From the NCBI RefSeq assembly GCF_000142905.1, contig NW_013657661.1:423752-487751 (forward strand): a stretch of 64,000 nucleotides of DNA, read 5' to 3'. Under the pieces are notes generated by a model that had not been told where the DNA came from, did no database searches, and saw only the letters and a list, made by a program, of their open reading frames with translations. This stretch comes from Thecamonas trahens ATCC 50062 (lineage: Eukaryota; Apusozoa; Apusomonadida; Apusomonadidae). This document shows, piece by piece, positions 36,120 to 45,825 of the stretch. The position numbers and the translations under genes are program-made. Within the stretch, counting starts at the first letter, position 1, and the number at the start of each line of letters is the position of its first letter.

Positions 36120-36588
36120 ATGGTTTGTTGTTGGGGTTATTGTTGCGAGTTTATGCATGGTTTGTTGTTGGGGTTATTGTTGACAGTTTATGCATGGTTT
36201 GTTGTTGGGGTTATTGTTGACAATTTATGCATGGTTTGTTGTTGGGGTTATTGTGGACAGTTTATGCATGGTTTGTTGTTGGGGTTATTGTTGACAATTT
36301 ATGCATGGTTTGTTGTTGGGGTTATTGTGGACAGTTTATGCATGGTTTGTTGTTGAGGTTATTGTTGACAGTTTATGCATGGTTTGTTGTTGAGGTTATT
36401 GTGGACAGTTTATGCATGGTTTGTTGTTGGGGTTATTGTGGACAGTTTATGCATGGTTTGTTGTTGGGGTTATTGTTGACAGTTTATGCATGGTTTGTTG
36501 TTGGGGTTATTGTGGACAGTTTATGCATGGTTTGTTGTTGAGGTTATTGTGGACAGTTTATGCATGGTTTGTTGTTGGGGTTATCGTT
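36120..36588 (+). repeat. 37-bp minisatellite, about 12.6 copies
   Basis: The unit is GTTTATGCATGGTTTGTTGT followed by TGGGGTTATTGTTGACA (37 bp). Copies vary at GTTGACAG/GTTGACAA/GTGGACAG and at TTGGGG/TTGAGG. It is about 40% GC in a much richer genome. Because 37 is not a multiple of 3, all three forward frames cycle and remain open, giving a repeating hydrophobic peptide (MHGLLLGLL, VYAWFVVGVIVDS, LCMVCCWGY). There are no spacers, so it is not a CRISPR array. Confidence 0.97.
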
Positions 36589-36653
36589 CCAGCCATCGCT
36601 GCCTCTGCCACCTCCGCCGCCGCCCCACACCCGACTCGACATCGCAGCGGGCC

Positions 36654-38426
36654 ATGGCGGCAGCAGGCGGCAGCAAGGGAGCAGGCAGTCTGCGGTGTAT
36701 CATACACATCGACATGGACTCGTTCTACGCAGAGGTGGAGCGAGTCCGTCTCGGCCTCCCGGCCGACCGCCCGCTCGTAGTCCAGCAGTGGGAGTCGCTC
36801 ATCGCGGTCAACTACCCTGCACGAAGGCACGGCATTGCCCGATCGCGCGGCAAGGGCATCATCGATCCGGTCGAGGCCAAGGAGGCATGTCCCCATCTCG
36901 TGGCTGTCCACGTCCCGCTCTTTACCCTCGAGGGCATGATCGACCTGGACATCAACGAGTCCATCACCTCGCAGGCGAGGGCGAGGAGGCCCATGGGCAA
37001 GGCCTGTCTTGACCGCTATCGCGAGGCTGGCTACAAGGTCATCCAGATTTTCAAGAGGTTCACGCCGGCTGTGGAGCGTGCCTCCATCGACGAGGCCTTT
37101 ATCGACATCACAGATCTGGTCGAGGCTCGCGCTGCTGCCGCTGCCGCCGCAAGGGGACCCGAGTGGTGGCGATCAGAGTCATTTGCGGGCTCGGCGGTGG
37201 TGACCGGGCCAAAGTCTGCGATCGGCGGCGAAGAGGTGCGTGTGGCCTCGCTTTCGTCGGCCTTGCTCTGCCTCGGCGCGCGCCTGGCAAGCGAGATGCG
37301 TGCTGCAGTCTCCGATGAGCTGGGCTACTCGTGCTCGGCCGGCGTGGCACAGACCAAGATGCTGGCCAAAATCGCGTCGGCTGCCAACAAGCCCGACGGG
37401 CAAGCTGTTGTCCTGCCCGGCAACGTCGCCGGCTTTATGGCCGACATGCCGCTCAAGGACATTCCAGGGCTCGGCGGTAAGCTCGGCGGAGTGTTGGCCG
37501 AGGCACTCGGCGCGACTACCGCCGGCGAGGTGCTCGCCGCGCCACGGACAGCCCTCGATGCAGCCCTTGCTGGCGCCCGCACTCTCCACGCCTCGCCGCG
37601 CTGGGTCATCGCCTCGTGTGATGGCTCGCGGAACGAGTCCGTTTCGCCGGTCTACAAGCCCAACTCGATGCTGGCCCAGAAGCGATTCAAGGGCCTCGTT
37701 GACAAGTCGGTCGTCCGCTCCTGGGTTCGCATCCTCATCCTCGAAGTTGCCACCCGCATCTCGACCTACCGCCAGTACTACAACGGCGCGCCGACTACTA
37801 TCACACTCTCGTCCGAGTCGAGCCCGCCGTCGGGCACCATCTCGCGCTCGGGCTCCGCCCAGCTACCGTACTTGCCGAAGGATCCCGAGAAGGTCATCGC
37901 CGCCGTCTCGGACCGCGTCCTTGCCCAGCTCGACGTCATTGCGCCGCCGCTTCCAGTCACGCTCCTCACACTCTCGGCCCGCAACTTTGTTGATCTCGTC
38001 GACGACGAGAACGCCATCTCAGCCTTCTTTACTGCCGACCAATCACCGGCGGAAGCTGAAGAAGCACCACTGCCATCCTCAACCGCCACCAAGCCTGAAC
38101 CAGCTCCTGGCCCCGCGCCCGCATCCGAGCCTGACATTATTGCGCTGACGCAAGATGTGGTGTGTGATCGATGTGGCATGCAGATGCTGCCGTCCGCCGC
38201 ACCCGCGCATCGCGACTTTCACCTCGCAGCCGACCTCCACGCCCAGCTCAATCCGCTCTCAGACCCGAGCCACACGCTTGGCTTCCGCGCCGCACCGCGC
38301 TCACCTGCCAAGCGATCCGCACCATCATCGTCGTCTGCCTCGACCGCCTCCACCCGCCCCTCCAAAAAGGCCAAGCCGAGCTCGAGCGCCTCTCTCACCT
38401 CTTGGTTCGGGCCTGCACGTACTTGA
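36654..38426 (+). CDS. POLH: DNA polymerase eta (Y-family translesion polymerase)
   Basis: The protein is 590 aa with no frame break. Pol eta copies past UV photoproducts. The palm motif HIDMDSFYAEVE has catalytic D20, and SIDEAFID supplies D146/E147. Finger and little-finger domains follow (VQQWESLIAVNYPARRHGI). The C-terminus has a UBZ3 ubiquitin-binding finger, C504-x2-C507-x11-H519-x3-H523, with the conserved Asp (HRDFH). The tail SASLTSWFG resembles a degenerate PCNA-interacting (PIP) box. The ATG at 36654 is in a GCCATGG context, and the frame upstream stays open into the minisatellite, so a longer N-terminus cannot be excluded. Compare REV1 at the right edge. Confidence 0.92.
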   Translation: MAAAGGSKGAGSLRCIIHIDMDSFYAEVERVRLGLPADRPLVVQQWESLIAVNYPARRHGIARSRGKGIIDPVEAKEACPHLVAVHVPLFTLEGMIDLDINESITSQARARRPMGKACLDRYREAGYKVIQIFKRFTPAVERASIDEAFIDITDLVEARAAAAAAARGPEWWRSESFAGSAVVTGPKSAIGGEEVRVASLSSALLCLGARLASEMRAAVSDELGYSCSAGVAQTKMLAKIASAANKPDGQAVVLPGNVAGFMADMPLKDIPGLGGKLGGVLAEALGATTAGEVLAAPRTALDAALAGARTLHASPRWVIASCDGSRNESVSPVYKPNSMLAQKRFKGLVDKSVVRSWVRILILEVATRISTYRQYYNGAPTTITLSSESSPPSGTISRSGSAQLPYLPKDPEKVIAAVSDRVLAQLDVIAPPLPVTLLTLSARNFVDLVDDENAISAFFTADQSPAEAEEAPLPSSTATKPEPAPGPAPASEPDIIALTQDVVCDRCGMQMLPSAAPAHRDFHLAADLHAQLNPLSDPSHTLGFRAAPRSPAKRSAPSSSSASTASTRPSKKAKPSSSASLTSWFGPART

Positions 38427-38657
38427 GCGTCGTCTGGCTTAGCTGGCTGAGTAACTCGATCGAGGCCAAAGCATAACACGGCGTAGTCGCAGATCTGTGT
38501 GAGCGGGGCACTGATCAATCCGCAGCTGGTGCGCCGCGTGCTGCGCGTGGATGACCGAGCGAGCAGCAGCCAATTGGCTGGTTTGACTCGGGCTTTGGCT
38601 GTGGCTTTGGCTTTGTGTTCGCTGTCACACACACGTGTCGCACAGCATTCACGAAGG

Positions 38658-40990
38658 ATGGGACGGAAAGGTGGCGGTCGCAAGGGCGGAGGCGGAGGCG
38701 GAGGAGGACGGGGAAAGGCTAGCAGCAGAGCAGACGACATGCACTTTGAAGGAGGGCTATCCGGGAAGAAAAGAAGGAACAGTTGAGGAGAAAGCGCGCT
38801 GCAAAGAGAGCCAAGGTGGAGGCCGAGAAGGAGGCTGAGCGGAGGCGGCGTGAGGCGGCGCCGGCCGAACTGGCTGCGCGACCCAGCGGCGAGACGGGCC
38901 GATGCGAGTCAGAGTCCGACGCAACGAGCCACGGGTCGACGGGCGAAGACGAACCGGCGTCTGGATCGTCGTCGATGGCGGCAGACTCCGAGTCGGCGTC
39001 GGGATCGAGCGAGCGCGACAACGAGAGCGAGAGCGAGCGCGAGTGCGCCGCGGGTGCAGATGGCGCAGGCGCGAGCAGAAAGGCCCGGCGCCGTCCTGGC
39101 GTGGGTGCGTTTGGGCTGACCAAGCAGCACTTTCGGCTTCAGACTGTGTTTGAGAAGGAGCCGCGCGAGATCATCGAAGCGCGAAAGGCCACAGCGCGCG
39201 AGCCACTCGTCCGCCCGGCGTGCGAGCCGGGCGAGCGGTTCTCGACGCTCCGGATGACCGACGCCGAGCTGGACGCCATGGCCGACTCCATTCCCATGCC
39301 GAAGCGACCGATATGCCCGCATGGCTCGTCGAAGGATGCCATTGTCGCTGCGGAAGAGGCCGCGTACACAGCATGGCTAGAGAGCGTGTATGGGCAGTGG
39401 CCGCGCGAGCGGCTCAACTACTTTGAGCACAACCTCGAGGTGTGGCGCGAGCTCTGGCGGGTCCTTGCCATCTCGGACATTCTCTGCCTGCTGGTCGACG
39501 CCCGTGCGCCGCTCTTCCACTTTCCGCCGTCGCTCTACCACCACGTCACCGCCGACCTTGGCAAGCCGCTGGTCCTTGTGCTGACCAAAGTCGATCTTGT
39601 TGCGCCGCAGACGCTTGCTGCGTGGATCAAGTACTTTGAGACCAAGTACCCCAAGCTGGCGGTGGTTCCCGTCTCGTCGTTGCCTAATGCGCCGATCACG
39701 ACGCCGACCGCGTACCGGACCGATGAGCGTGGCCGGCTGCTGTACCGCAAGCGGCGTCGCCGCAAGCAGGCGCAGCGCCCACCGCAGGGCCTGGCCAGGC
39801 TTGCCCGCGAGATAGCACAGCTGCCTGAGGCCCGCGCGGCAAGCGGCATCGATTGGGATGAGCTTATCGACACGCTACTGGTCCGCGAAGAGCGCGTGCG
39901 AACCCAGATCGAGGCAGCTCACGATGACGCGCGCGCCGCTGCGGCTGTGGAGGCACGTTCCGCCGCAGGCGACGTTCCAAGCTCTGACGATGGTAGTGAC
40001 GAGTACGTCATCGGGCGGAAGCGCGGTTCGTTTGTGACGCTCGGCATGATCGGGCATCCGAACGTGGGTAAGTCGGCGCTCATCAATGCGCTCATGGGCA
40101 AGCATGTGGTGTCGGTCAAGCGGACGCCCGGGCACACCAAGGCGCTGCAGACGCACTTTCTCACGCACAACATCCAGCTGTCAGACTGCCCCGGGCTCAT
40201 CTTTCCCAAGGTCGACATGTCCAAGCCGTTACAAGTGCTCTGTGGCCTCTATCCGACGTCCCAGGTTGTGGAGCCGTTCTCGGCCATCCGCTACCTTGCC
40301 GAGCGGGTGCCGGTCGAGGTTGTGTACGAACTGCAGCTTCCTGTCGAGTCGGACGAGGACGATGATGGCGGCGGCCCGCCGCGGCCCGCGCTCAAGAAGC
40401 TGAAGAAGGCAATGGCCCAGGATGAGCGGCTTGAGCTTAACCGGATGGGAAAAGCGCTGTCCAAGGCACGGGTCCGGTACGTGGCAGAGCACCTGGCCTT
40501 GTCGCGGAGCTGGAAAGCTGCGGCTGCGGCGACGGGCGAGCCGTTTGCCGCTGCCACGGTGGCCTATCTCGAGGATGCGCAGCAGTGGACGGCGTGGAAG
40601 ATGTGCGAGGCTTACGCCATCAAGCGCGGGTTCTTTACACCCAACACCGGGCGGCCAGACGTTTACCGGGCGGCCATCAAGATGATCTACGACGTGCTCG
40701 ACGGCTACGTCGTCTTCTCCTTCCTCCCGCCCGCAGACTACGAGCTCAGCGGACCGGACGAGGTCGACAGACTGCTGTTGGGCTTTCGCCACGGTTATTT
40801 GCTCCACGAGCGGATCGAGCCTCATCGGCCTGGTAACGACCAGAGTGAGAGCGAGAGTGGGGGCGAGGGCAGCGACGGGAGTGATGACAGGGGCGACGGC
40901 GCAGCGAGCGGCTCGTCGTCGTCGTCGTCGTCGTCGTCGTCAGGCGCTGTCCGCGTCTCCAATCCCTTTGACATTCTTGCGTCGATGTAA
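38658..40990 (+). CDS. GNL1: circularly permuted GTPase, GNL1-like
   Basis: The corrected protein is 777 aa (family about 600; the excess is Ser/Glu-rich insertions). The motif order is permuted: G4 LTKVD (about 308) lies before G1 GHPNVGKS (about 466) and G3 DCPG (about 510), which defines the YlqF/YawG group. The N-terminus is basic with KKKKEQLRRKRAAKRAK. VYGQWPRERLNYFEHNLEVW and NTGRPDVYRAAIKMIYDVLDG are GNL1-like. These GTPases act in ribosome biogenesis or export. One base is missing in AAAA at 38769-38772. The C-terminus has a poly-Ser tract. The 3' end is 15 bp from TSR2. Confidence 0.88.
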
Positions 40991-41005
40991 GTGCAGTAAC
41001 ATGCC

Positions 41006-41614
41006 TCACTTGCGCTTCTTCTTGGACACAGTAGTCCAACCGTCGTCGTCGGTCGCGGCGGCGGCAGCGGCAGCGGCAGCATCGGCAGCAGCATTGGCGT
41101 CAGCCGGGGCGACGAGGACAGGCTCGTCATCCTCAGCCTCGAGCCCAACCAGGGCAGCAGCATCACCATCAGGCGCAGCATCATCATCGCCATCAGCAAC
41201 CACAGCATCGCTTGGATCGGAAGCAGTCAGCTTTGCCCAGGCGAGGCCCTTGTCGAGCTCCTCACGATTGCCGGCAATGACCTGAGCGTAGACGTTGACG
41301 ATGAGGCGAGCGACTGAAGCTGACGAATCGTCTTCCACAAGCATAGCCACGGATTCCAGGGCAGCATTGATGATGTCTTCGACTTCATCAGCAAAGACCG
41401 GCTCACCAGCTCGGGCAGCAAACAAATCAACCAGGTCATCGGCCAGCCCGTTGGCCACGTCCTCGGCCGAGCCACCGCCCTCTGCCGTCATCGAGTTGGT
41501 GATAGCGTACGACATGGCGGGCATCTTGGTGACAAAAGCAGCCACAAGATGGGTAAAGTCGGTCCACAGCGCAGCTGCCTGTGCCGTCACGTCGGTTGTC
41601 GTCTGGTCAGCCAT
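41006..41614 (-). CDS. TSR2: TSR2-like ribosome assembly escortin
   Basis: The 202-aa protein starts MADQTTTDV. A helical region of about 15-130 contains EVEDIINAALESVAMLVEDD, matching the EVEDFL...VVEDGS core of TSR2, and the C-terminus ends DDDGWTTVSKKKRK, the family's acidic/DGW-basic signature. TSR2 binds nascent ribosomal protein eS26 and delivers it to the pre-40S particle. An Ala/Asp-rich linker (about 140-190) joins the two. A (GGT)n repeat lies directly upstream of the ATG. Confidence 0.8.
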   Translation of the reverse strand: MADQTTTDVTAQAAALWTDFTHLVAAFVTKMPAMSYAITNSMTAEGGGSAEDVANGLADDLVDLFAARAGEPVFADEVEDIINAALESVAMLVEDDSSASVARLIVNVYAQVIAGNREELDKGLAWAKLTASDPSDAVVADGDDDAAPDGDAAALVGLEAEDDEPVLVAPADANAAADAAAAAAAAATDDDGWTTVSKKKRK

Positions 41615-42134
41615 GTTGTCGCGGTGGTGGTGGTGGTGGTGGTGGTGGTGGTGGGAGAGAGGAGTGATGGCGAGATTGGGTCGTGGGGGGGGGGGGGGAG
41701 GGGGGGAGGGAGGGGGCATGATAAGATCGTGTAGTCTGGGGGGCTTGTGGGGATGGGGGACGGGGGATGGAGGATGGGGGATGGAGGATATGATAATGTG
41801 GTGGTGTGCAAGAGTGTGCAGTGTGTGTGTGAGGGGGCGCGCATCGATGTGATCGGGCGGAGTGAGAGTGGTGCGTGATTGCGACTCGTGTGAGGTGTCC
41901 GAAGGGGGGAGGGGGGAGGGGGGGGGGGGTGATGATCGGGACAAGGCGACGATGTGGCATGTGCTCCTTCTGATGTGGTGGCGTGGCATGATCATGGTCG
42001 TCTCGCTTGTCGAGCACGTCTCAGGGTGTGGAACCAAGCTTCCATCCATGGCCAGATCATCATCGGCACGGCTGCGGCAGCTGCAGCCAAGACACTCTCC
42101 ACGCGCACGCACATTCTTCTCTATCTATCTGCCT
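41615..42134. other. divergent spacer between TSR2 and MPPED-like genes
   Basis: This 520-bp spacer has a (GGT)n repeat at about 41624-41654, a G run near 41682-41693, a GGGGGATGGAGGAT repeat near 41755-41790 and a G run near 41920-41929. No gene is supported. The plus-strand gene's frame is open upstream of 42135, but that stretch reads as low-complexity spacer. Confidence 0.65.
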
Positions 42135-43079
42135 ATGGCGTCGATGTCGTCACGGCGGGCGGTGGCCGAGGTGGAAACGACACTGCTGAATGATGGCGGA
42201 CTGTATGTGGTAGCAGGTCCCTGCTCGACGGCGGGGGAGGACGGGCGGCCGGCGAGCTATCCACGCGACGGATTTGTGCGGTTCGTGGCGTACTCGGACA
42301 CACACAGCCGGGCAGAATGGCTGGCCAAGCCAGATGCAGACGTCATGATCCACGGCGGCGATTTTACCATGACGGGCACAAACGCAGAGATCGACGGGTT
42401 TGTGGCCTGGTTGAACGAGCTGCCGTACGCCCACAAGATCGTCATCGCAGGCAACCACGATCTGACGCTCGACATGACGGTCGGCGACGACGGCGTGCCC
42501 TACTATGAGCGAGCCTGGCAGCGGTTCCACCGCCTCAATGGCAAGCAGGACCCAGATGCGGCCCGAAAGGCCGTCATTGAGGCATGCACATACCTCGACG
42601 ACGAGACAGCTGTCATCCGCCGCCGCGACGCGGACGGTATCATCGAGATCGTTCGCCGCACCAGCAGCGACGAAGATGGCGAGGCGGATAGCGAGGGTCT
42701 GGTTGTCACAGGCTCGCCGTGGTCGCCCGAGTTCTACGACTGGGCGTTCAACGAGAGCCGCGGAGTGCCGATCATGAAGCGATGGAAAAAGGTGCTTCCG
42801 CACGATGTCGACGTGCTTGTTACCCACGGCCCACCAGCTGGCTTTGGCGACATGACTGTGACAGGTGTGGAGGCCGGGTGCGAGGATCTGCTGCGACTGC
42901 TCCACAGCGGACGGATTGCGCCTGCTGCTCATGTCTTTGGCCACATCCACGAGGGCTTTGGCGTCACGACCGAGACCGGTACGTCGTCGCTCGACACCAC
43001 CTTTATCAACGCCTCCAACTGCACGCTCAAGTACAAGGCGACGAATCCGCCGATTGTCTTTGATCTGCCTCTTACATAA
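42135..43079 (+). CDS. calcineurin-like metallophosphoesterase, MPPED1/2 family
   Basis: The 314-aa protein carries all binuclear-metal motifs in order: YSDTHSR (D55, H57), GGDF, GNHD (N107, H108), THGPP (H231) and GHIH (H270, H272). The fold and the HGPP/GHIHEGFG wording match the MPPED (239FB) phosphodiesterases rather than general phosphatases. The substrate is probably a cyclic nucleotide or another phosphodiester. An insert of about 60 residues between GNHD and the next beta-strand (about 130-195) is acidic and variable. The start at 42135 is MASMSSRR; an internal ATG lies at 42144. Confidence 0.85.
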   Translation: MASMSSRRAVAEVETTLLNDGGLYVVAGPCSTAGEDGRPASYPRDGFVRFVAYSDTHSRAEWLAKPDADVMIHGGDFTMTGTNAEIDGFVAWLNELPYAHKIVIAGNHDLTLDMTVGDDGVPYYERAWQRFHRLNGKQDPDAARKAVIEACTYLDDETAVIRRRDADGIIEIVRRTSSDEDGEADSEGLVVTGSPWSPEFYDWAFNESRGVPIMKRWKKVLPHDVDVLVTHGPPAGFGDMTVTGVEAGCEDLLRLLHSGRIAPAAHVFGHIHEGFGVTTETGTSSLDTTFINASNCTLKYKATNPPIVFDLPLT

Positions 43080-43437
43080 GCCGTGCACCGTTGTTGACGA
43101 GATCGAGCCATTGTCCACCCTTCACGATGATGATGATCGATCTGCCCAGACATTACCCCAAAGATGCATAACTGCCGAGCAGTGGTCCCAAACTGGTAGC
43201 TGGTCATGGGCGGCTGGCGATTGAGCGTGTGGGCGATTGAGTGTGTGGGCGATTGAGCGTGTGGGCGTGTGGGCGAGAGACGGGTGGCGGCGGAACGTGT
43301 CGTTCACCGGCACTTCACCCCCTCCCCACATGTCCTCTGCGGTACGCCGGATGCCCAGGCCCCACGAGGACCACAACGACCAGCCATAGGCCACCGTCGC
43401 TTACAAACACACTCTACTCACATGCTAGCCTCCTTAG
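43080..43437. other. spacer with a 16-bp tandem repeat
   Basis: The 358-bp spacer holds three copies of GATTGAGCGTGTGGGC (43219-43266; the middle copy has one substitution) and a partial fourth. Nothing else is recognised. The first exon or promoter of the next plus-strand gene must lie here or just beyond. Confidence 0.6.
43219..43266 (+). repeat. 16-bp tandem repeat, three copies
   Basis: Three contiguous units begin at 43219, 43235 and 43251 and read GATTGAGYGTGTGGGC. A truncated GTGTGGGC follows. Confidence 0.9.
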
Positions 43438-45806
43438 ATACGTCGTAAACGACCGGGTTCGGGCAAACGGTTGGAACCGCTGGCGGGCGGAGTCGGTGGC
43501 CGAGTTGGCGGTGCCGATGGCGGTGCTGGCGGGCTTGGACGGCCACTGGGGAGAGAGTCTCTGGTGCTGGGACGGGATGATGGTTGGGCAGACGGGCTGG
43601 AGAGGCGTGAGTCACTAGCGTCTCTCCGATCGGATGGAAGGGCTTCGGTGGCGAATCCTGGCCGTCCGCTGGAGGCCATCGCCGGCAGTGATGGCGGCAG
43701 TTGCGGGAGATCGGTTACCTCGCTTGGCATTCGTTCGGACACTGCTGTCCGCGAGCTGGGCAGGCGAGAGGCAGGAGTTGATGGTCGGCGAGGGGCAGGC
43801 CGGGCGGAGGACGAGCGCGATGAGGTCGAGTTCATGCCGCGTCTGAGGCACGCAGTGGGCGACGAGGGCAAGGTGGGCAGCCGGGATCGGTCAACCAGCC
43901 CGCGTCGTAGGCCCTTGCCTCGCCACCGCGGAAGCCGCCGGTCCTCGCATCGCCATCGCGCACGAAGACGGCACCAGTCGCGCCACCATCGCGCAAGAAG
44001 ACACCGGCGGGGCGGGCACGGGAGGAGTCAGCGGAGGAGGCACCATCGGCGGGCATCGTACTCGGGTTACTCTGACTACTCGGGCGGGTACTCGTATACC
44101 AGCTACGGATACAGCTACAGCTATTCAGATTCGCTGCGACGGCGAAGGCGGCCGCGGCGGGGAGGCAAGGGCGAGCGGCGAAAGGACAAAGAGGCGCGAG
44201 GCGACCGGGTGGCGGAAGGAGGATCGGCTGCAGCATTAGCGCCCGCAGCCGCCCCAAGCGGCAGCTTTTTTTTGGCGAGTATGTTGTCAACCGGCAGGCG
44301 GCGTACGCGTTTGTCAACGAGCTCATCGACGAGTTTCTGGAGGACGAGATTGTGCCGGACTTGCTCATCGACGTGCTCTCGCAGCCGGATGCCGAGTTTG
44401 AGGTTGGGTCGGAGCAGACCCGTGTCGAGGCTTGGCTTGTTGACGAGGTGGTGGCATTGGTGGTGCCGGCGCTGGCCAAGCAGGTGGCGCTCGAGTGCAC
44501 CGACGAGCTCGTCAAGCACTACTTTATCAACAAGGCTGCTGCGCTGCCGGATCCACACGAGGTCATTGTTGGTGACGTCATCGAGGCGTATGTTGTGGCC
44601 GAGGCTGCCGCTGTGGTCGACGAGGCTGTTGCCGAGCTTGTGACCGAGCTGCTGACCGAGTCGCGAGTGAGCGACGCAGCCGACGCCATCATTGACGAAG
44701 TTGTAGCACCGATGCTGGGCGACATTGTGCGAGCGGCGATCCTTGACAACGCCGTCGATGGCGTCGGTGCCGAGCTGTACGACGAGCAGCTCGCAGCCTT
44801 TATTGAGCTTGTGGCCGAGGAAGAGTATGCCGCGGCACAGGGGCTCGAGATGGCCTCGGGCCAGCGTCTGGAGTTTCTGCAGGTCTCGGACGTGGCGTCG
44901 TCCAAGCTCCTTGACGAGCTTATCATCAGCCATCTGCTCAACGTGATCGGTGACGGCGCTGAGATGGCGCTTGTCGACGAGTACCTCGACCGGACACTCA
45001 ACCAGATGATGGCGCGGACGCTGCTGGTGCGGACCGCGGACATTGTCGACGCGCGCGAAGAGGTGACCGACAATGTGTTTCTCGCCACCGTCCACGACAT
45101 GCTCACCACCGACATGGCCATCGCCTTTGTCGTCGACCGGATGAAGGCCCTGGTTCCGTCGGCGGCCGCGGTACAATTTGAGCGCGAGGCCGCCGCCATG
45201 GAGGCGCGCGCGGGCCGGGATGGCTCGTCCACCCGCCGTGCTGAGCTCGACCGCAACGCCCGTATGTCCGAGCTCCGTCGCTGGCTGAGTCGCAACAACT
45301 ACGACACGCCGTCGACACCGTCGACCCACGACGGCCGCGCTAAGATGGTGGCCGACGCAGAGGCTGCCAGCCAAATGCTCGCTGTCGCGCACACTCTCGC
45401 CCTCTCGACCGGCTCCAGCGGGCTGCAGCGCGAGCCACCGCCACACCCGCACGCGCTCCCGCGGCCCGAGCACGAAACCGTAGTCGAGATCGAGGCCGAC
45501 GAGCTGGACGAGCTTGAGAACGGCGAGATCGAGTATGTCCACGACGCGCAGCCGGAGCCAGAAGCCGAGCCGGTACCCGAGCCCGAGCTAGAGGCCGAGC
45601 CGGAACCCAAGCCGGAGCCTGAGCCCGAGCCTCAGCCCGAGGCACAGCCCGATGCCCAGCTCCCATCCCCAGCCCCGGCCACAGCTCCAGCGCAAGCTCA
45701 ACTCCCAACTCGGGCTGGGGCTCTACCGCAAGACGAGGGGTTTGATGGCGAGTATGAGTATGCGTACGAGTACGAGTACGACGACGCCGGGCCGCTGGCG
45801 CCCTAA
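43438..45806 (+). CDS. SR-like basic protein with long acidic helical domain, family unknown
   Basis: The coding frame opens at 43438, but the start is unresolved. The first in-frame ATG is 43834 (657 aa), and a 5' exon may be missing. The N-terminal part is Arg/Ser/His-rich like SR proteins, followed by a Tyr/Ser/Gly tract (YSGYSDYSGGYSYTSYGYSY). A run of 8 T at 44266-44273 needs one more T to pass into a 300-residue, Ala/Val/Glu/Asp-rich helical domain (EYVVNRQAAYAFVNELIDEF). That is followed by a Pro-Glu repeat tail (EPEPKPEPEPEPQPE) and EYEYAYEYEYDD. I do not recognise the helical domain. The 3' end is 19 bp from the kinase gene. Confidence 0.6.
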
Positions 45807-45825
45807 CACAAGAGAGCTTAAAGAT

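Larger units (their letters stand above)
36011..36653. other. divergent spacer between YME1L and POLH
   Basis: This 643-bp spacer holds a G-quadruplex-like tract (36017-36060), a GGCGGTGGC patch, and a 37-bp minisatellite (36120-36588). The last 65 bp before the POLH ATG are C-rich. It must hold promoters for both flanking genes. One reading frame runs without stop from within the minisatellite into POLH. Confidence 0.75.

Noticed and set aside
36120..36588. CRISPR array (37-bp repeats)
   Set aside because: Repeats are contiguous without unique spacers, so it is a minisatellite; the genome is eukaryotic.
43434..43871. Ser/Pro-rich minus-strand gene
   Set aside because: It is opposite the Arg/Ser-rich head of the plus-strand gene; low-complexity composition makes both strands open and there is no domain.
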